Made by a program: the position numbers and the translations under genes. Source: Rubrivivax sp. (lineage in GTDB: Bacteria; Pseudomonadota; Gammaproteobacteria; Burkholderiales; Burkholderiaceae_C). Taken from it: a stretch of DNA of 40,825 nt. Position 1 is the first letter of the stretch. The number at the start of each line of letters is the position of its first letter. Under the pieces are notes generated by a model that saw only the letters and a program-made list of their open reading frames with translations, was not told where the DNA came from and did no database searches. Below, piece by piece: positions 38,511-40,825 of the stretch. Location of the stretch: positions 1 through 40,825 of the forward strand of contig JAIXYO010000014.1 of NCBI GenBank assembly GCA_027490215.1. Direction: 5' to 3'.

Positions 38511-38694
38511 CCAGGGTATCTCCAGCGAGTTGAGAAATGTGCGGCGTCAAGCAGCCGCGATTCGACTTCAGATCACGAACCAGTGTAGCCGCGGAGCATG
38601 ACATTTTGGCCACCCGCGAACGCGGGGAACAGCCGCATGGCAATGCGGAAAAACGTGAATATGTAGCAGCTGGTAAGTGCGCGTCTGCCGTCAC
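38511..38694 (-). promoter_or_regulatory. Upstream region of the epsD operon with two tandem hairpins
   Basis: These 184 bases lie between the ubiE stop and the epsD start on the minus strand and should hold the promoter of the long EPS arm. Two neighbouring perfect palindromes are visible: cccgcg-aa-cgcggg (38613-38626) and ccgcat-ggca-atgcgg (38633-38648). A TACACT box on the minus strand near 38580-38586 is a weak -10 candidate; no sigma-54 site with GG-N10-GC was found. The region is also the right-hand junction of the EPS locus with the ubi genes. Confidence 0.4.
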
Positions 38695-39426
38695 TCAGCA
38701 TTTGATGCCGACATGCAGCGCGACGATGCCAGCGCTGAGGTTGTGCACATCGACGTGCGCGAATCCGGCGGCCTTCATCATCGCCTTCAGCGCGTCCTGG
38801 TCGGGGTGCATGCGGATCGACTCGGCCAGGTAGCGGTAGCTGTCGGCGTCGTCGGCAACCCACTGGCCGATCTGTGGCAACACCTTGAACGAATACCAGT
38901 CGTAGACCTTCTCGAGTGGCTTCGCGACTTTCGAGAATTCAAGCACCAGGAGCTTGCCGCCAGGGCGCAGCACGCGGTTCATCTCGGCGAGGGCGCGGTC
39001 CTTGTGCGTCATGTTGCGCAAACCGAAGGCGACCGACACCAGGTCGAATGTGTTGGCAGCGAACGGCAGCGTCTCGGCGTCGCACAGTGCGGTGGGCAGC
39101 AGCACGCCGCTGTCGGTGAGGCGATCGCGCCCTTGGCGCAGCATGGCCTCGTTGATGTCGGTGTGCACCACGGTGCCGCTGGCGCCGACCTTCTTGTGGA
39201 ACGCCGCCGCGAGGTCGCCGGTGCCACCGGCAATGTCGAGCACGCGGTCCCCGGGCCGGGCGTTCGCCACGGCGATGGTGTAGGTCTTCCAGGCGCGGTG
39301 CAGGCCCATCGACATCAGGTCGTTCATGACGTCGTAGCGCGAGGCCACCGAGTCGAACACGCCTCGAACACGGCGGGCCTTTTGCGACTCGTCGACCGAC
39401 TTGAAACCGAAATGGGTGTTGCTCAC
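38695..39426 (-). CDS. ubiE: Bifunctional demethylmenaquinone/2-methoxy-6-polyprenyl-1,4-benzoquinol methyltransferase
   Basis: C-methyltransferase of the ubiquinone pathway (and menaquinone where present), 243 residues. The start [11 protein letters not shown], motif I in [33 protein letters not shown] and the C-terminal [13 protein letters not shown] are standard UbiE features. It is separated from ubiJ and ubiB, its usual neighbours, by the whole EPS locus. The upstream gene is the DUF971 gene, 19 bases away, in the same direction. The 184-base gap to epsD has no clear terminator, so read-through into the EPS arm is possible. Confidence 0.98.
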   Translation of the reverse strand: MSNTHFGFKSVDESQKARRVRGVFDSVASRYDVMNDLMSMGLHRAWKTYTIAVANARPGDRVLDIAGGTGDLAAAFHKKVGASGTVVHTDINEAMLRQGRDRLTDSGVLLPTALCDAETLPFAANTFDLVSVAFGLRNMTHKDRALAEMNRVLRPGGKLLVLEFSKVAKPLEKVYDWYSFKVLPQIGQWVADDADSYRYLAESIRMHPDQDALKAMMKAAGFAHVDVHNLSAGIVALHVGIKC

Positions 39427-39445
39427 GGCGTGCCTTGGTGTGTGT

Positions 39446-39859
39446 TCAGTGGCTGCTGCAGGCCGAGCCGGCCGGTGCCTGCATCGGCGCGTCGCGGCTC
39501 ATGCCGGCAGCGGCGAGGCGCTCTTCGTACTGCTTCCACAGCTCGGCCTGCTGCGAACCGAGAAAGTGCAGATAGTCCCAGGAGTAGATGCCGGTGTTGT
39601 GGCCGTCGGAGAAGGTGGGCAACACCGCGTAGTTGCCGACGGGCTCCAGAGCCACCACGACGACGTCGCGCTTGCCGGTTTGCAGCACCTCCTGGCCAGG
39701 CCCATGGCCTTTCACCTCGGCAGACGGCGAGTACACCCGCATCAACTCGAACGGGATGCGGAAATCGCTGCCGTCGGCGAACCCGATCTCGAGCACGCGT
39801 GACTGCTGGTGCACGGTAACGCCGGTGGGTTGTGGGGTGCTGGCAGTGAGTCCGGCCAT
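39446..39859 (-). CDS. DUF971 family protein
   Basis: A 137-residue protein of the DUF971 (gamma-butyrobetaine hydroxylase-like N-terminal) family; some members are thought to act in iron-sulfur or iron metabolism, but no function is proven. Marks are [21 protein letters not shown] near the start, [10 protein letters not shown]-like ([17 protein letters not shown]), and [26 protein letters not shown]. The frame is open to 39943, but homologues begin about at the chosen ATG 39859 (MAGLTAS). It lies 19 bases upstream of ubiE on the same strand, a neighbourhood common in Burkholderiales. Confidence 0.92.
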   Translation of the reverse strand: MAGLTASTPQPTGVTVHQQSRVLEIGFADGSDFRIPFELMRVYSPSAEVKGHGPGQEVLQTGKRDVVVVALEPVGNYAVLPTFSDGHNTGIYSWDYLHFLGSQQAELWKQYEERLAAAGMSRDAPMQAPAGSACSSH

Positions 39860-39984
39860 GGTGAGGGCTTTTGCGCTGGGGATCGTGGCAGTGTATCGAA
39901 GGGCCCATGGCGAAGGTCGGGGCTCACGCGCACTGGACTGCAAGCTGCAGGGCCGCCTTCATTCGCGCGAGAACTCAGCAGCAA

Positions 39985-40013
39985 TGAAAAAGGCGGTGCA
40001 TTTGCACCGCCTT
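39985..40013 (-). terminator. Intrinsic terminator downstream of the PEP-CTERM gene
   Basis: aaggcggtgc (39990-39999) and gcaccgcctt (40004-40013) form a perfect 10-base-pair stem with a four-base loop. Reading the minus strand, it is followed by a run of T residues (complement of aaaa at 39987-39990), the classical layout. It lies about 45 bases beyond the stop codon of the PEP-CTERM gene and separates it from the DUF971-ubiE unit. Confidence 0.85.
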
Positions 40014-40056
40014 CGTTGTCGCAGAGCTGCTGTTCAGCAACTCGCGGCAAGCAGTA

Positions 40057-40548
40057 TCAGCCTTGCTTGCGGCGTGAGGCCATGAAGCCGACCACGCCAA
40101 GACCTGCCAGCATCAGAGCGTAGGTTTCTGGCTCAGGAACAGGCGTCACGCTGGCAGAGATTCTGTATTTGCTCAATCCGGCCGTCTCCTTGATGCCTTC
40201 CACAAGATAGAAGTAGTCGCCAGCAGCAAGAGAAATCGACTTGGTCGACAGCGCTGGGCCGAAAACAGACCCTGCTCCAGCAACGATGTCGTACGAGCTG
40301 TTGAGGATGGTGTATTCGATCTCAGCAAATGACGAGAGCGACGTGAAGGCCTTCGTTGTCAGCGTCGAGGCGGATGCGATCTCGAAGCTGTACAGGTCGC
40401 CGAACACGCCAGCCGCCGTGAAGACGCCGCCCAGGCCGGACGTCGAAACAAACGATGGTGAGGTTGGGACGACGCCCAGATCGGCAGCTTGCGCACCAGC
40501 AAAGCCGGTAAGCAGAGCAACCGCAAGTGCAACTGATTTGAGTTTCAT
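40057..40548 (-). CDS. PEP-CTERM sorting domain protein, FxDxF-like
   Basis: A 163-residue exported protein likely handled by exosortase B. The signal peptide (1-21) ends at AQA. The C-terminus has the three-part PEP-CTERM signal: VPEP (137-140), a hydrophobic helix (about 143-156) and the basic ASRRKQG tail. The mature domain is short, polar and beta-rich, and contains FGDLYSF (49-55), which recalls the FxDxF subgroup of PEP-CTERM proteins. A strong AGGAG (40557-40561) lies eight bases before the start. It stands alone with its own promoter and terminator. The function of the mature part is unknown; a role in the EPS matrix or the cell surface is inferred. Confidence 0.93.
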   Translation of the reverse strand: MKLKSVALAVALLTGFAGAQAADLGVVPTSPSFVSTSGLGGVFTAAGVFGDLYSFEIASASTLTTKAFTSLSSFAEIEYTILNSSYDIVAGAGSVFGPALSTKSISLAAGDYFYLVEGIKETAGLSKYRISASVTPVPEPETYALMLAGLGVVGFMASRRKQG

Positions 40549-40607
40549 TGAGCGTACTCCTGAGAACGGGTTAGACGAGAAAACACCGATTTCTCAGCGA
40601 TGGTCAG

Positions 40608-40637
40608 GTTATACGGGTTCACCCGACTTTTTGCCAC
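40608..40637 (-). promoter_or_regulatory. Candidate promoter of the PEP-CTERM gene
   Basis: On the minus strand, GTGGCA (40632-40637) and TATAAC (40608-40613) are 18 bases apart, matching four and five of six sigma-70 consensus positions. The spacer contains a perfect inverted repeat CGGGT-GA-ACCCG (40614-40625), a possible operator. No sigma-54 -24/-12 pair was found, although some PEP-CTERM genes use sigma-54. Confidence 0.45.
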
Positions 40638-40654
40638 CCCCGAGTCGCGGGGGT
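40636..40654. repeat. Hairpin between the edge gene and the PEP-CTERM promoter
   Basis: acccccg and cgggggt flank a five-base loop, starting about five bases past the stop codon of the gene at the right edge. It may end that gene's transcript, but there is no T-run. It also overlaps the -35 element of the PEP-CTERM promoter by two bases. Confidence 0.4.
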
Positions 40655-40659
40655 AGACC

Positions 40660-40824
40660 TCATGCACACGTAACTTTTGATACATGCGGCAGGGCCGCCC
40701 TCATCGGCGCATCCAGTTCGTTGAGCCCGATCTTCAGCAAGCGGCTGGGGTCTGCCTGCTTACGCTGCGGTGTTCCCCAGACCGGCTGGGGGAAGTGGCT
40801 GTCGGCCTCGAAGCGCGCGATCAC
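40660..40824 (-). CDS. 3' end of an unidentified gene (partial)
   Basis: The last bases of the window hold the final 54 codons of a minus-strand frame that is open to the edge and ends with TGA at 40660-40662. The peptide contains ARFEADSHFPQPVWGTPQRK and LLKIGLNELDAPMRAALP and ends KVTCA. Codon use is GC-rich at third positions like the neighbours, and the frame ends just before the PEP-CTERM promoter region, which supports a real gene. I do not recognise the family and see no start in the window. Confidence 0.5.
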   Translation of the reverse strand: MIARFEADSHFPQPVWGTPQRKQADPSRLLKIGLNELDAPMRAALPHVSKVTCA

Positions 40825-40825
40825 G

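Noticed and set aside
38511-38694. Sigma-54 promoter upstream of epsD
   Set aside because: The best GG...GC pair (in TGGCCAAAATGTCATGC on the minus strand) has 12 rather than 10 bases between the GG and GC.
40549-40660. Sigma-54 promoter upstream of the PEP-CTERM gene
   Set aside because: TGGCAAAAAGTCGGGT has GG where GC is required at -12; the sigma-70-like pair fits better.

Overview
The window looks like a chromosomal segment of a GC-rich betaproteobacterium of the order Burkholderiales (Rubrivivax/Leptothrix/Methylibium-like). The basis is the high GC content, the gene order ubiJ-ubiB-fmdB-DUF502-aspS, and an exosortase-B (XrtB) type exopolysaccharide (EPS) locus. No species can be named from the sequence alone.

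Layout. (1) 1-314: gene-free DNA with palindromes. (2) 315-5486, minus strand: housekeeping genes aspS, a DUF502 membrane protein, an FmdB zinc ribbon protein, ubiB and ubiJ. (3) 5667-14352, plus strand: first arm of the EPS locus, with an initiating sugar-phosphate transferase, the EpsL outer membrane protein and the nucleotide-sugar genes galE, gmd, fcl, manC and ugd. (4) 14378-17404, minus strand: an accessory cassette of fic, a DUF900 hydrolase gene and an mntA/hepT-type toxin-antitoxin pair. It is followed by a decayed ugd fragment and an unusually structured leader. (5) 17980-20979, plus strand: a large secreted beta-helix protein with carbohydrate-binding domains. (6) 21003-38510, minus strand: second arm of the EPS locus. 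Read in transcription order it holds epsD, epsE, epsF, epsG, xrtB, epsI, a Wzy-like polymerase, a Wzx-like flippase, two glycosyltransferases, a second beta-helix protein, a methyltransferase and three more glycosyltransferases. (7) 38695-39859, minus strand: ubiE and a DUF971 gene. (8) 40057-40548: a PEP-CTERM protein, then the 3' end of an unidentified gene at the right edge.

How the genes work together. The nucleotide-sugar genes point to GDP-fucose, UDP-glucuronate and UDP-galactose as building blocks, together with a glucose- or galactose-initiated lipid carrier. Five glycosyltransferases would build the repeat unit on undecaprenyl phosphate, Wzx would flip it, Wzy would polymerise it, and EpsF/EpsG/EpsE/EpsL would control length and export it. 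XrtB and EpsI belong to the PEP-CTERM protein sorting system, and the PEP-CTERM protein at the right edge is a plausible client.

Most notable observations. The EPS locus of about 33 kb separates ubiE from ubiJ-ubiB, which are normally adjacent. EpsG carries two tandem 24-residue motifs with a 5-residue spacer, like the c-di-GMP-binding MshEN domain. The fic/DUF900/MNT/HEPN cassette lies between an intact ugd and a decayed ugd fragment. The leader of the 999-residue beta-helix protein can fold into a three-way junction. All functions are inferred from sequence motifs and gene order; no database search was run.
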